The notes under the pieces: model-generated
Seen by the model: only the letters and a program-made list of their open reading frames with translations
Database searches by the model: none
What the model was told of the DNA's origin: nothing
Shown here: piece by piece, positions 8,854-17,495 of the stretch
Position numbering within the stretch: position 1 is the stretch's first letter
Layout of the letters: each line of letters opens with the position of its first letter
Program-made: the position numbers and the translations under genes
DNA from: Bryobacterales bacterium
Lineage (GTDB): Bacteria; Acidobacteriota; Terriglobia; Bryobacterales; Bryobacteraceae
NCBI GenBank assembly: GCA_003166475.1
Contig: PMVV01000308.1
Coordinates: forward strand, 10,420 to 65,018
Direction of reading: 5' to 3'
Length of the DNA: 54,599 nt

Positions 8854-9405
8854 ATGACTACGTTCAACCTTGTCGTGACGATTATCGGCGCTGTAGTCCT
8901 GCTGGGACTGGTGGTGTTGGGGAGAGTCTTCGGCCGCGCTTACCTGAGGTACCGGGGTGACCGCGTGATTACGTGCCCGGAGAACCGGCGGCCAGCGGGC
9001 GTCGTCGTGGATGCAGGCCACGTGCTGCTGACGGCGTTGGAAGGCAAGCCGGATCTGCGGCTGAGGTCCTGTTCCCGGTGGCCGGAGCGTCAGGACTGCG
9101 GCCAGGAGTGCCTGCGGCAGATCGAGGCCGCGCCGGAAGATTGCCTGGTACGCCATATCCTGACCCAGTGGTATCAGGGGAAGACCTGCGCACTGTGCGG
9201 CAAGCCCATCGGCGAGATTCATTGGGCCGACAACGAGCCTGCTCTGCTGAACGCGGAGCACCGAACGGTCGAATGGCACGAGATGCTGGCGGCCGATGTG
9301 CCCGGCGTGCTGGCGACGCACCAGGCGGTATGCTGGAACTGCCATGTCGTGAACCGCGTAGCGGGCGAGCATCCGGAACTGGTCGTGGACCGGAAAACAA
9401 AATGA
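8854..9405 (+). CDS. Membrane-anchored cysteine-rich protein of unknown function
   Basis: A 183-residue protein. The ATG at 8854 gives an N-terminal membrane helix (TFNLVVTIIGAVVLLGLVVL) followed by a positively charged stretch, so the remainder should be cytoplasmic. Nine Cys residues occur in pairs: ITCPENRR, CSRWPERQDCGQEC, and two clear CxxC knuckles, CALCGKPIGEI and CWNCHVVN, that look able to bind a metal such as zinc or iron. The conserved start of the soluble part (PENRRPAGVVVDAGH) recurs in uncharacterised soil-bacterial proteins. It is upstream of the ClC gene with a 98-bp gap. Function unknown; a metal-binding or redox role is an inference from the Cys pattern. Confidence 0.75.
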   Translation: MTTFNLVVTIIGAVVLLGLVVLGRVFGRAYLRYRGDRVITCPENRRPAGVVVDAGHVLLTALEGKPDLRLRSCSRWPERQDCGQECLRQIEAAPEDCLVRHILTQWYQGKTCALCGKPIGEIHWADNEPALLNAEHRTVEWHEMLAADVPGVLATHQAVCWNCHVVNRVAGEHPELVVDRKTK

Positions 9406-9503
9406 GTTCAACCGTCACAGCCTGATATACCCAAAAGTTGGCTGCACCACATACAGACCCTTGGGATCGACGACCTCGCCGCTTTCGTTCGACGCGCAAG
9501 ACG

Positions 9504-11276
9504 ATGGATAACAACGAGCGACCATCTTGGACTGCCAAGCTCAGTAGGAGTCTGGAAGGACTTCGACAGCGAGAAGACCAGTTGTCGCTGGTGCTCAGCC
9601 TGGTGATCGGCGCTCTGGTCGGCCTGGTAGTAGTCGCGTTTATTCTGCTGACCGGACGGCTCGCGGCCCGCATGTATCCAGCGGGAGGATCGGGCTGGCG
9701 GCGGGTTCTGGTTCCGGTGCTCGGTTCGCTCAGTACGGGCTATCTCCTGTGGCGATATTTCCCGTTTGCCCGAGGCAGCGGAATCCCGCAAACGCGGTTC
9801 GCACTCTTCATCAACGACGGACGAATCCTGTTTCGCACGGTGCTGGGGAAGTTCTTCTGCTGCTCGGCCTCGCTTGCCAGTGGAATTGCGCTCGGGCGTG
9901 AAGGACCGTCCGTCCAAGTTGGCGCAGGGCTCGCCTCGGTGATAGCGCGGAACCTGGGGCTCAGTCCGAAACAGGTCAAGGCGCTCGTACCGGCAGGTTG
10001 TGCCGCGGCACTGGCTGCGGCGTTCAATACGCCGATCGCGGCCGTGTTGTTCTCGCTCGAGGAGATCATGGGCGATTTGCACGCGTCGGTACTGGGCTCC
10101 GTCGTGTTGAGCTCGGCCACCTCCTGGATGGTCCTGCACCTGGTTCTGGGCGACGATCCTCTCTTCCACGTGGCCAGCTATCGGGCGGTCCATCCAGCGG
10201 AATTTGGTGTCTACGCTGTGCTCGGTGTGGTTGGCGGACTGGGATCGGTTGCCTTCGTCAAGCTTCTGCTGGGACTCCGCGCGTGGTTCATGCGCTTGCC
10301 AAAATGGACGGTTTGGTTTCAGCCGGTCGCAGGCGGCCTGACGGTCGGGCTAATTGGCTACTTCGTGCCCGAAGTGTTAGGGGTCGGCTACAATCACGTC
10401 GAGAAGGTGTTGAACGGTGACATTGTTCTGAAAGTCGTCGTGCTGCTTGCCGTCCTCAAGATCGTCGCGACCGCAGTCTGCTATGCCTCGGGCAATGCGG
10501 GCGGCATTTTTGGTCCTTCCCTGTTCATCGGCGCGATGATGGGTGCGGCGGTCGGGGGCGTCGCTCACACGCTGTTCCCCAGCTACACGGCGGGTCCCGG
10601 CGCGTATGCACTCGTCGGCATGGGGACCGCGTTCGCGGGAATCGTGCGCACGCCGCTCACGTCGGTGTTCATGATCTTCGAGATCACACGCGATTACACG
10701 ATCATCGTTCCGCTGATGATTTCCAACCTGATTGCGTACTTCATCTCGCAGAAGCTGCAGAGACAGCCGATCTATGAAGCGCTTGCCGCCCAGGAAGGTG
10801 TTCACCTGCCCACGGCGCATTCCCGTTCCCAAGCGGAGCGGATTCAGGTACGCCAGGCAATGCGTTCGGCGCCGGCAGTCTTATCGCCGGACCTGACAAT
10901 TGCCATGGTTCTCCGTCAGACGAAGGACAGCGCGTTCGATGCCTGGCCGGTCGGCGACGAGCAAGGGCTATGGGGAATGATCCGGAGCGGCGAGCTCGAA
11001 CGGGCCGCAGATGAGGGCGCGTCGCATCAGAGGATCGCGGAGATTCTCAGCGACCCTTCCCGCAGCGGGCAGGCCACCGCCGAAGGCCCACCGCACGTTC
11101 ATCCCGACCACAGCCTGAGCGTGGCACTCGAACGGATGGGAAACACTGGACTGAATGTTCTTCCCGTCGTCAGCCGCGCGAACGTGCACCAGTTGATGGG
11201 GATTATCGCCCTGGAGGACATTCTGGACGCCTTCGGCGTGGCCAAGCGGGGTAGGCCGATGGAGCCAAGCCACTAA
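9504..11276 (+). CDS. ClC-family chloride channel or H+/Cl- antiporter with CBS domains
   Basis: About 590 residues. The three ClC signature loops are present: GSGIPQ near residue 91, GREGPSVQ near 131 (carrying the gating Glu), and GGIFGPSLF near 333. FNTPIAAVLFSLEEI keeps the acidic pair that includes the proton glutamate of exchangers, favouring an antiporter. About ten to twelve hydrophobic segments precede a cytoplasmic C-terminus (about 450-590) with two CBS-like repeats (VLSPDLTIAMVLRQ; VHPDHSLSVALERMG). ATG at 9504 is chosen because the membrane domain begins soon after it; the ribosome site is weak and 9438 is possible. The stop overlaps the next start as TAATG, so the two are coupled. 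Confidence 0.92.
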   Translation: MDNNERPSWTAKLSRSLEGLRQREDQLSLVLSLVIGALVGLVVVAFILLTGRLAARMYPAGGSGWRRVLVPVLGSLSTGYLLWRYFPFARGSGIPQTRFALFINDGRILFRTVLGKFFCCSASLASGIALGREGPSVQVGAGLASVIARNLGLSPKQVKALVPAGCAAALAAAFNTPIAAVLFSLEEIMGDLHASVLGSVVLSSATSWMVLHLVLGDDPLFHVASYRAVHPAEFGVYAVLGVVGGLGSVAFVKLLLGLRAWFMRLPKWTVWFQPVAGGLTVGLIGYFVPEVLGVGYNHVEKVLNGDIVLKVVVLLAVLKIVATAVCYASGNAGGIFGPSLFIGAMMGAAVGGVAHTLFPSYTAGPGAYALVGMGTAFAGIVRTPLTSVFMIFEITRDYTIIVPLMISNLIAYFISQKLQRQPIYEALAAQEGVHLPTAHSRSQAERIQVRQAMRSAPAVLSPDLTIAMVLRQTKDSAFDAWPVGDEQGLWGMIRSGELERAADEGASHQRIAEILSDPSRSGQATAEGPPHVHPDHSLSVALERMGNTGLNVLPVVSRANVHQLMGIIALEDILDAFGVAKRGRPMEPSH

Positions 11277-12382
11277 TGGCCAAGCCTTTCGCAGGACGGT
11301 CGTTCTTAGGAACTTTCGCGTTGGTCTTCCTGGCCATCGCGGCACTCTTTGCAGCGGATATGTTTCTCGCCAAGACGGAGCGGGCGGAGAGCCGGGTTGA
11401 GGCGGCACGTCTGTTCGGGCAAGGGCGTATCTTGATGCAACGCGGAGAACACGCGGAGGCGATCGGACGCATCAAGGACGCGCTGGCGATTGGGCGTGGC
11501 AATCGCGACTATCTGAGGACACTCGCGCAGGCGCAGTTTGCGGCTGGAAAGACTGCCGACGCCGAATCGACCCTGACCGAATTGCTGCAGAGTGACTCTA
11601 CCGACGGTCTCGCCAGTTTGATCACGGGCCGCGTCTTGGTGAAAGAAGGGCGGTTCGCGGAAGCGGTCACGTATTATCGCCGCGCAATCTATGGCCGCTG
11701 GAACGAGGATGCCGCAGGAAACCGACTCCGCGCCAGGTTCGAACTGATCGATCTGCTGGCGCAGCGCAACTCCAAAGAAGAGCTGCTCGCCGAACTGCTC
11801 CCGGCTCAGGATCAGAGTCCTCGCGATCTGAAGACGCAATCACGGCTGGGGCGGCTGTTCCTGCTAGCAGGCGCTCCGGCCCGAGCTGCCGATGTATTTC
11901 GCGGGATTCTTCATGATGCCCCCGCGAGCGCGGACGCCTATGCCGGTCTCGGCGGGGCGGAATTCGAAAGAGGTAACTATCGCGCGGCGCAGCGGGATTT
12001 TCAGACCATGTTACGGTTGGCGCCTGGTGACCAAGCGGCGTGGCGACGCCTCGACATCTGCAACGAGCTGCTCATGCTTGACCCTACGACGAGGGGCCTC
12101 GGCCCGGTGGAGCGTTTCGCACGCAGCCTCAAGCTTGTCGAGCTAACGCTGGGCGAGACGAGCCAATGCATCGGTCAAAATCCATCGGCGGAATTGCAGG
12201 GATTGCTCGACGAGGCGGCCAAGGCGCTGAAAGCTCATGTGAGCGCCGCCCATCAAAGCGAAGTTTCCGAGGCCAATCTGGATCTTGCCGAACAGCTTTG
12301 GCAGGCTCGCAAGAAAGAATGCAAGTCGCCACCAGCTGCGGATAGTCCGCTTGCATTGGTTCTGGCGAGACTAGCTCAGTAG
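11276..12382 (+). CDS. Membrane-anchored TPR protein
   Basis: A 368-residue protein whose ATG overlaps the ClC stop in TAATG. One N-terminal membrane helix (FLGTFALVFLAIAALFAADM) is followed by tetratricopeptide-like helical pairs (ARLFGQGRILMQRGEHAEAI; ADAYAGLGGAEFERGNYRAA), about five repeats between residues 45 and 260. TPR arrays bind other proteins. The strict coupling to the ClC gene suggests assembly with, or regulation of, that transporter, which is an inference. The last 100 residues are helical and Ala-rich with two Cys. The C-terminal end abuts a decayed region. Confidence 0.82.
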   Translation: MAKPFAGRSFLGTFALVFLAIAALFAADMFLAKTERAESRVEAARLFGQGRILMQRGEHAEAIGRIKDALAIGRGNRDYLRTLAQAQFAAGKTADAESTLTELLQSDSTDGLASLITGRVLVKEGRFAEAVTYYRRAIYGRWNEDAAGNRLRARFELIDLLAQRNSKEELLAELLPAQDQSPRDLKTQSRLGRLFLLAGAPARAADVFRGILHDAPASADAYAGLGGAEFERGNYRAAQRDFQTMLRLAPGDQAAWRRLDICNELLMLDPTTRGLGPVERFARSLKLVELTLGETSQCIGQNPSAELQGLLDEAAKALKAHVSAAHQSEVSEANLDLAEQLWQARKKECKSPPAADSPLALVLARLAQ

Positions 12383-12389
12383 ACAACTT

Positions 12390-12600
12390 TCTCTCTGGGT
12401 AGAAATCGATGTAGTTATCGTGAGGAGCGAACAGGACACCGTGGTCTTTGCACACGCGTACGAACGCGGCGAATTCCTCCTTGGTCCCGTATTGCGGGTT
12501 CGGCGGGTAGATGTCCGGCAGGCGGTAATTGAGCCCCAGCGCTGCCTATCCTCCTTGCGGAACGCCGCGAGAACGCTCCATGTGAGCGAGGATGTGGCCG
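12390..12600 (-). pseudogene. Fragment of a carbohydrate-active-enzyme-like gene
   Basis: On the minus strand the frame reads LGLNYRLPDIYPPNPQYGTK, then EEFAAFVRVCKDHGVLFAPH and DNYIDFYPE. The string of conserved aromatic and acidic residues and the motif APHDNYIDFYP look like the catalytic barrel of a glycoside-hydrolase-like protein (DUF5696-like proteins share this style). Upstream an in-frame TAG interrupts the reading, and downstream the frame runs into the antisense of the TPR gene, so only about 55 codons survive. It is a relic. The exact family is uncertain. Confidence 0.5.
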
Positions 12601-12944
12601 ATTCGCCTGGTCGTGGTCCGGCAAACAACTGGCGCTGGTGCGCGGGAACACGACCAGTGACGCGGTCCTGCTCCGGCCTCTCCGGTAAGTTAAAGTTAAA
12701 TCAACGAGCCGCGATTCCCGATTCGGCCCGGCTTGTCGAAAAACGACGGCCGGCGGGTCAACATCTCCCTGGACTGGCTCGCCGGGGACCCAGGTACCCC
12801 CCCGAGAAACAGCGCTTTACTCTGGGCGCGCCCGACTGCGTGGATGGCAATGCGCTTGAAGTGCCGTATCGACGGCCTGCCATTGCTAGTACGTCGGGAA
12901 CATTAGCTTACGCGTACATGGTCGGACCCATTTTTTCGACCACC

Positions 12945-13165
12945 GTGCGCAGTTGAGCTGCAGCCTGGCAACGCAGTAAATGTGAATATGTGAATATGGC
13001 TTTGCGATTGAGTTCCGTACGTTACGTTATGGCGCTGGTGTTGGCGCCTCTCGTGCATGCCGATACCGCCGCTTTCGATCTGCCCGGGCCGGCGATACAG
13101 ATGAGAGTAACGCGGGGAACCAAGACGTTGCCGATCGCAGAGGTGCCGAACCTGGAACCCAAGAT
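12945..13165 (+). pseudogene. Truncated inverted copy of the 809-aa secreted-protein gene
   Basis: From an ATG at 12996 the sequence reads MALRLSSVRYVMALVLAPLV, HADTAAFDLPGPAIQMRVTR and on to VPNLEP, nearly identical to the first 60 residues of the gene at 1221-3650, with a few substitutions. Similarity also covers about 40 bp of leader (GAGCTGCAG, CGCAGTA, AATGTGAATATG). After VPNLEP it breaks off abruptly and meets a stop after six unrelated codons. The copy faces the opposite way to the original about 9.3 kb away. The product, if made, would be little more than an exported 40-residue peptide. Confidence 0.85.
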
Positions 13166-13250
13166 CTGGTTTTCAAAATAGCAGCTCAGAAACTCGTGCG
13201 GCAGGTCTCGTACACCGCCGTCTCGTTGGGCACGTTCGGCGGCAACAGGT

Positions 13251-13686
13251 TTGCGCGTTCCGAGTGATGCGGCTGGTGAGAGGAGAGAAAGGTCAGTGTC
13301 ATCACTCCCCAATGAACGGTCCGCTGTTGCGCTCGCGCGCGGCGTGGCGCTGCGAATGGTGCTGGGCGACCGGGAATCTCACAGCACCCAGGAGATCGAC
13401 CGCCAGCGTCACCAATTGGGGCGCGTGGTGGCCGTACAGGCGATGCTCCTGCAGTGGCCTCCAGAGCGGCGGCCTCGGGACGAGCAGGGTCACGCGGGCC
13501 TGATGCACGTCAAGGCCGCGGTTGCCGACTCTCGCGTCGCATTCCTTACCAGCGCAAATCTCACCGAAGCAGCCCTGGAGCGGAACATGGAGTTGGGTGT
13601 GCTGATCCGCGGCGGCCACCTTCCTGCTGCGATTCGTCCGCCTGATCGACGCGCTCCTGAAATGTGGCGAAATGCAGGCGGGTTAG
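13251..13686 (+). pseudogene. drmC: C-terminal remnant of DISARM DrmC (phospholipase-D-like), frameshifted
   Basis: The frame holding ARGVALRMVLGDRE, LLQWPPERRPRDEQGHAG, LMHVKAAVADSRVAFLTSAN and LTEAALERNMELGVLIRGG matches the second half of DrmC, the PLD-superfamily protein of DISARM anti-phage systems. The HxKxxxxD motif is intact (HVKAAVAD), as is the downstream SANLT...N.E. Near 13630 the frame shifts, and a second frame supplies the natural end, FVRLIDALLKCGEMQAG, then TAG at 13684-13686. The N-terminal half with the first HKD motif is missing. No drmA, drmB or drmMII is visible nearby, so this is a relic. Confidence 0.75.
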
Positions 13687-13941
13687 TACTCGGATGCGTC
13701 CACCGCAATTATCAACCTCACTGCGTAGGGCCGTTCAACCATCCCTACTCACCGGTCAGATCCCGAAGGAGGGACCTCCAACTGCAGGCTGGTATTGAGA
13801 CCGCGTATCGATGTGTTGAGAATCCAGCGATTTCGAAGATAATAAGGAGTGCAAGACTCACCAGGGTCGCTCTCCAGTTGCAGCCGAACGCGAAGCCGCC
13901 CGAATCTCGAGCTCTGTCCAAACTCGGCGGGCGTCACCGCG

Positions 13942-15381
13942 CTAGCGGCCACGCTCCTGAGTGTTGACGCGCTCACGGATATCCCGCACCTGGGCGTGAT
14001 CGTTCGAATAGGCAATTGCGACGTTGTCGCCGGCGTGCGGAAGGTGTTCGAGCAGATGTTTCATGTGAGCCACAGCAGTTTGGGGAGACAGGCGCTGAAC
14101 AACATGATGCGCCGTCTCTCCAATGATTCGCCCGTTGTACCTACCGCTATCGGTCTGGGCCCCGAATGTCCGTGCGGACTCGCCAAGGGCATCCGCAGTT
14201 ACTTGTTTGGCAGCAGCGAATGACGCCGCCAAGTTGCCAGTGTTCGCCGCGCTCCGATTTGAATTATCGTCGGTTTGACGGGCTTTCTGCCCTACACCAT
14301 TCTCATCGAATGCCCGCCGGTTGGCGGCGTCGGCCACTAGCTCTCGGTCGGGCTGAAAGGTTTCGACTTCGTCGCGAGTATCCTTTTGTCCGCGTGACCT
14401 CTCAGGAGACTGCAACGAGCCGGCGGCACCCGAACCCGCCAGTTCCAACGTTTCCGCTCGGGAAGCCTCCAGGTCCAGTGATAGAACAAAATCGGTGGCC
14501 GCTGACGCCTCGTGCGCCGCCCTGAAGATCTCATTCTTGTCTTCGCGCAAAGCTTTGATCCAGGAACCCACGTACGCCGCGTGGTTTGCTGGATCGTGCG
14601 GCACTCCCAATTCCGCTGCCATGAAGACACTGGCTAGTTCGGCCCGGAGTTCCTCCTTAGCATAGTTGAGGTCGCCAAAACGGTACGATTCCGACAGGGT
14701 GGGCCGATTCAGACGTGAGGGATGGCCGGTCCAATGCGCGAGCTCGTGAAGAGCCGTTCCATAATATCCCGGCGCGTCTTTGAAAGTGTCCTTTGGGGGA
14801 AGATGGATGCTGTCGGTGCGTCGGTTATAAAAGGCGTCGTCGCGCTGATCGTGTTCTATTCGAGCACCGGAATTGGCTAGAATTCGCTCGCCAGCTTGTA
14901 CTGCCTCAAATGGGGTCCGTTGCTTCGGCTGGTATTCCGGAATTCCGTCAATTTGGTTGGCGTTGAAGACGGTGTACACGCGGTGTATCAGCCGCTGGCC
15001 GTTTTCCTTGGCTGGAGATTCGCCGCCATTCTGATCAGGTCCAGCATCTTTCTCGTCTGAACGCTCCTTCACCTCCCAGAACTCGATATGAGTCCCTTTT
15101 TCGCCTCCGCGTACCTGCCAGCCCTGTTCCGCGGCCTGCTTGTAGGTCATCCATCGCGGATCTGCGTATTCGCGCCCAATTCCGGTGGCCAAGAGGTGCA
15201 GGGCGTTGCCGCCACGATACGGCCTCTCGGTCGTTGGATTGAATGGCATTGCTGAGCCTTCCCATGGTTTTTGCCACGGAGCAACGCCGTCCTCCAGCAT
15301 CTTAATGATCGAATCGGTTACTTCGCGGCGGTGATCGCGCTTCTCGGCCCTGTTTGCGTTTTCGGATTTGGCGGGAGTCAT
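13942..15381 (-). CDS. ardC: ArdC-like anti-restriction protein / zincin-like metallopeptidase
   Basis: A 479-residue protein. The N-terminal ssDNA-binding ArdC domain has the usual start (ITDSIIKMLEDGVAPWQKPW-like, residues 21-40), NPTTERPYRGGNALHL and WMTYKQAAEQGWQVRGGEKG. The second domain is a zincin-like peptidase with H212-E213-L-A-H216 in TALHELAHWTGHPSRLNR and a downstream Glu in YAKEELRAEL. ArdC proteins protect entering conjugative DNA from host restriction. The last 170 residues are a polar tail of low similarity. It is the last gene of a leftward operon after the relaxase, and its ATG overlaps the stop of a 47-codon ORF. Transfer-module membership is clear from context. Confidence 0.9.
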   Translation of the reverse strand: MTPAKSENANRAEKRDHRREVTDSIIKMLEDGVAPWQKPWEGSAMPFNPTTERPYRGGNALHLLATGIGREYADPRWMTYKQAAEQGWQVRGGEKGTHIEFWEVKERSDEKDAGPDQNGGESPAKENGQRLIHRVYTVFNANQIDGIPEYQPKQRTPFEAVQAGERILANSGARIEHDQRDDAFYNRRTDSIHLPPKDTFKDAPGYYGTALHELAHWTGHPSRLNRPTLSESYRFGDLNYAKEELRAELASVFMAAELGVPHDPANHAAYVGSWIKALREDKNEIFRAAHEASAATDFVLSLDLEASRAETLELAGSGAAGSLQSPERSRGQKDTRDEVETFQPDRELVADAANRRAFDENGVGQKARQTDDNSNRSAANTGNLAASFAAAKQVTADALGESARTFGAQTDSGRYNGRIIGETAHHVVQRLSPQTAVAHMKHLLEHLPHAGDNVAIAYSNDHAQVRDIRERVNTQERGR

Positions 15382-15521
15382 CGGATGGTTTCCCCCACAG
15401 GCTGCGTCCGGTCCACGCTGTAGTCGGAATCAGGCAGCTCGGCTTCAAAGCCAGATCCCAGCAGCGGCTCGCCTCCAAGCTCGGTGAGCGCCGGTATTAG
15501 AGTCTCGTCGAGGTTGTTCAT
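15378..15521 (-). CDS. 47-aa acidic protein translationally coupled to ardC
   Basis: A short gene with an excellent ribosome binding site (TAAGGAGGCAC before ATG at 15521) and a stop that overlaps the ardC start as ATGA. The product begins MNNLDETLIPALTELGGEPL and is strongly acidic, with DSDYSVD near the end. No family is recognised. The strong site and overlap argue that it is translated, either as a small protein in its own right or to deliver ribosomes to ardC, which has no comparable site of its own. An acidic mimic or anti-restriction peptide is possible but only a guess. Confidence 0.6.
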   Translation of the reverse strand: MNNLDETLIPALTELGGEPLLGSGFEAELPDSDYSVDRTQPVGETIR

Positions 15522-15610
15522 GTGCCTCCTTACGCGTCAAAAGATGAGTCAGTGCCCTACCCGGTAGGCCCTCGCGGGGCATCGTCGTGACATCGAAAGC
15601 TGCAAGGCCG

Positions 15611-17071
15611 CTAGCGCGCTTGGGGTTCTCGGTGGCGCTGCTTCAAGGCGTCCCTTGGAATTGAAGCGGCAGCACTGGCGAGCGCGGCTTGATAACGGCC
15701 TAACCAGCCGCTCCAGCCAGCTTCGGCGGGTAGGATGCCTTGTTTGACCAGCGGTCGAACGGTTGCGTCGAGATAGCGCCGGTTCCGTAATATCTTCTCT
15801 GCATCGCCGAGGTCATCAACTGCAAGAATCCCACGGCCGTTCTCAAACTGCTTGCGGAGCCGGACGAACGAATTTGGGCGGAGTTGTCCTCGGCTACGCG
15901 CTTCCTCCAACGCAGGCGAGTAATACACCAGGTGCACACTGGCGTCGGTGCCTTCGATGAGGATGTAGTGGCGGCCAGCGCTGCTGCCCAGCTCGCCTTC
16001 ACCATGTACCAACACACGGCCTTCCAGGGATGTCAGCGTCCGCTGGTCCAAGACGACAAGTTGCAGACGCTCGTCGGAGAGGAGTGCGCCATGCGCGGCG
16101 AGCATCTTCTGGCGATCCCCGGCACGCTGCATAGCCCGCAGAACGCCCTCAAAATCGCGCCGGACCCGCCATTCACCGGACGCGGCCTGCTCGGCGAGGC
16201 CCATTTTCTGTAGCGCAATCAACCTGGCGGCGATGTGTTGCTCCCGAATCTTCGCGAATTCGCCGCGGGCAGCGCCGTTCACGTTCCGGCGAACAATGAA
16301 GTGGCCGGCGTCATCGGACCCGTTGACCTGCCCGGACCCGTTCGCCCGGTTAATCATACGGTCCAAGGACGTAAACCGGCACTCCTGAACCTCGCGCCGT
16401 TCGGCCGTCATCGCGTCCACCTGGTTCCGGTGCCCAATTTGGCCCGTGCAGAGATCTTCGGCAATGGACCGTATCCCGTTGCGAATATACTCACGCTTCA
16501 GATCAAGCGGAGAACCGTCAGCTTTGATCCCGCGCATGGCGACATGGACGTGCGGGTGTTCGGTATTGAAATGCTGTACAGCAACCCACTCCAATCGCGT
16601 GTCCAGGTCTTTCTCCATTTTGCTCATGAGATCGCGGGTCAGTCGGTTCAGGTCGATCCGTTCGCCGAATTCCGGCGAGATGATCATTTTCCAGAGCCGC
16701 GGGTCGCCTGCCTTCTGCCAGTGATCGAGGACCGCCGGCGGCGCGACACCTTCGCCCTGGTCGCCAAGAGCACGGGCTTCGTGGCCTTGCGTTGCAGTGT
16801 CGCGGGCGATGTAGCGACCGTGCGCCCGCCACTGCCCGGTGGTCCTATTTGGCGAGTACATCATGCGAACCGCGCATCGTTGGTTGAACTGCCGCCGCCC
16901 TCCTCCAGAGGCGCTGTGGGAACGGCGTTTTTGCCGGCGTCGGGAGCTTCTGGCGTAGCGAACAACCGTCCGCATACCGGGAGACCAGGGAAACGCTTCG
17001 TTTTCGCGTGGCGTTCGGGGACGCCGCGGCCGAATCCGGAACTCGCGCTCGCGTTCAGTTTTCGTGGCCAC
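15611..17071 (-). CDS. traI: MOBP-type relaxase (TraI/VirD2 family, DUF3363-containing)
   Basis: A 486-residue relaxase that should nick oriT and stay covalently bound to the transferred strand. The metal-binding histidine motif is HFNTEHPHVHVAMRG (His167, His174, His176). Tyr87 in AHGRYIARD is the candidate nucleophile. The C-terminal half matches the DUF3363 region found in these relaxases (LVVLDQRTLTSLEGRVLVHG, then ILIEGTDASVHLVYYSPALE). The N-terminus is very basic. The gene overlaps the upstream traJ-like gene by 17 bp and lies downstream of the candidate oriT, as traI does in RP4. It appears intact. Confidence 0.9.
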   Translation of the reverse strand: MATKTEREREFRIRPRRPRTPRENEAFPWSPGMRTVVRYARSSRRRQKRRSHSASGGGRRQFNQRCAVRMMYSPNRTTGQWRAHGRYIARDTATQGHEARALGDQGEGVAPPAVLDHWQKAGDPRLWKMIISPEFGERIDLNRLTRDLMSKMEKDLDTRLEWVAVQHFNTEHPHVHVAMRGIKADGSPLDLKREYIRNGIRSIAEDLCTGQIGHRNQVDAMTAERREVQECRFTSLDRMINRANGSGQVNGSDDAGHFIVRRNVNGAARGEFAKIREQHIAARLIALQKMGLAEQAASGEWRVRRDFEGVLRAMQRAGDRQKMLAAHGALLSDERLQLVVLDQRTLTSLEGRVLVHGEGELGSSAGRHYILIEGTDASVHLVYYSPALEEARSRGQLRPNSFVRLRKQFENGRGILAVDDLGDAEKILRNRRYLDATVRPLVKQGILPAEAGWSGWLGRYQAALASAAASIPRDALKQRHREPQAR

Positions 17072-17495
17072 GGCCTAACAACTCTGCCATGGCGGCTTGG
17101 GAATCACCCACCATTGCCATGCCCACGCTCTTGAGAAATCGGTCGTAGCGAGCCTTGCCGCGGGCGACGGCTTGGTCGTGTACATCCCTCGGCGGTTCCG
17201 GAACACAGGTCAGGAACGTCTTCGCCAGTACGTCTACGAACGCGAACAACGCCTGCTGGCCTATCCGCAGATTGCGAATTTCTCGGGCCATGCGATCCAG
17301 ACTCGCGGCGATCCGCTGTTCCGCCGCATCGACGCCGCTTTCCCGGCCGGCCAGTTCCCGTTCGATCGCTGCGCGTATGAACGCGCTGTGGCTTGAGAAC
17401 CCGCCTTTCTTCGTCGCCGCCTCGGTCCGATTGTTAAGCTCTGCGTTATATCGCAGACCGTGGGTGACAGCCTTCTGTTTCCGTACCATAGCCAT
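17055..17495 (-). CDS. traJ: Relaxosome accessory protein at the traJ position
   Basis: A 146-residue protein. The N-terminal part (HGLRYNAELNNRTEAATKKG, then SSHSAFIRAAIERELAGR) looks like a ribbon-helix-helix DNA-binding domain with a long helix. The centre is a coiled stretch (ASLDRMAREIRNLRIGQQAL). Such proteins bind the inverted repeat next to nic and bring in the relaxase. The gene is divergent from a traK-like gene, with the candidate oriT between, and overlaps the relaxase gene, as in RP4. Similarity to RP4 TraJ itself is low, so the symbol rests mainly on position and fold. A second ATG at 17489 is an equally possible start. Confidence 0.7.
   Translation of the reverse strand: MAMVRKQKAVTHGLRYNAELNNRTEAATKKGGFSSHSAFIRAAIERELAGRESGVDAAEQRIAASLDRMAREIRNLRIGQQALFAFVDVLAKTFLTCVPEPPRDVHDQAVARGKARYDRFLKSVGMAMVGDSQAAMAELLGRGHEN

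Noticed and set aside
8752-9411. Minus-strand frame opposite the cysteine-rich membrane protein
   Set aside because: No family features; the plus strand has the membrane helix and paired cysteines.
12690-12960. Possible protein fragment (GAPDCVDGNALEVPY and neighbours) between the relics
   Set aside because: Short, without recognised family, and no start; could be another relic but nothing supports it.
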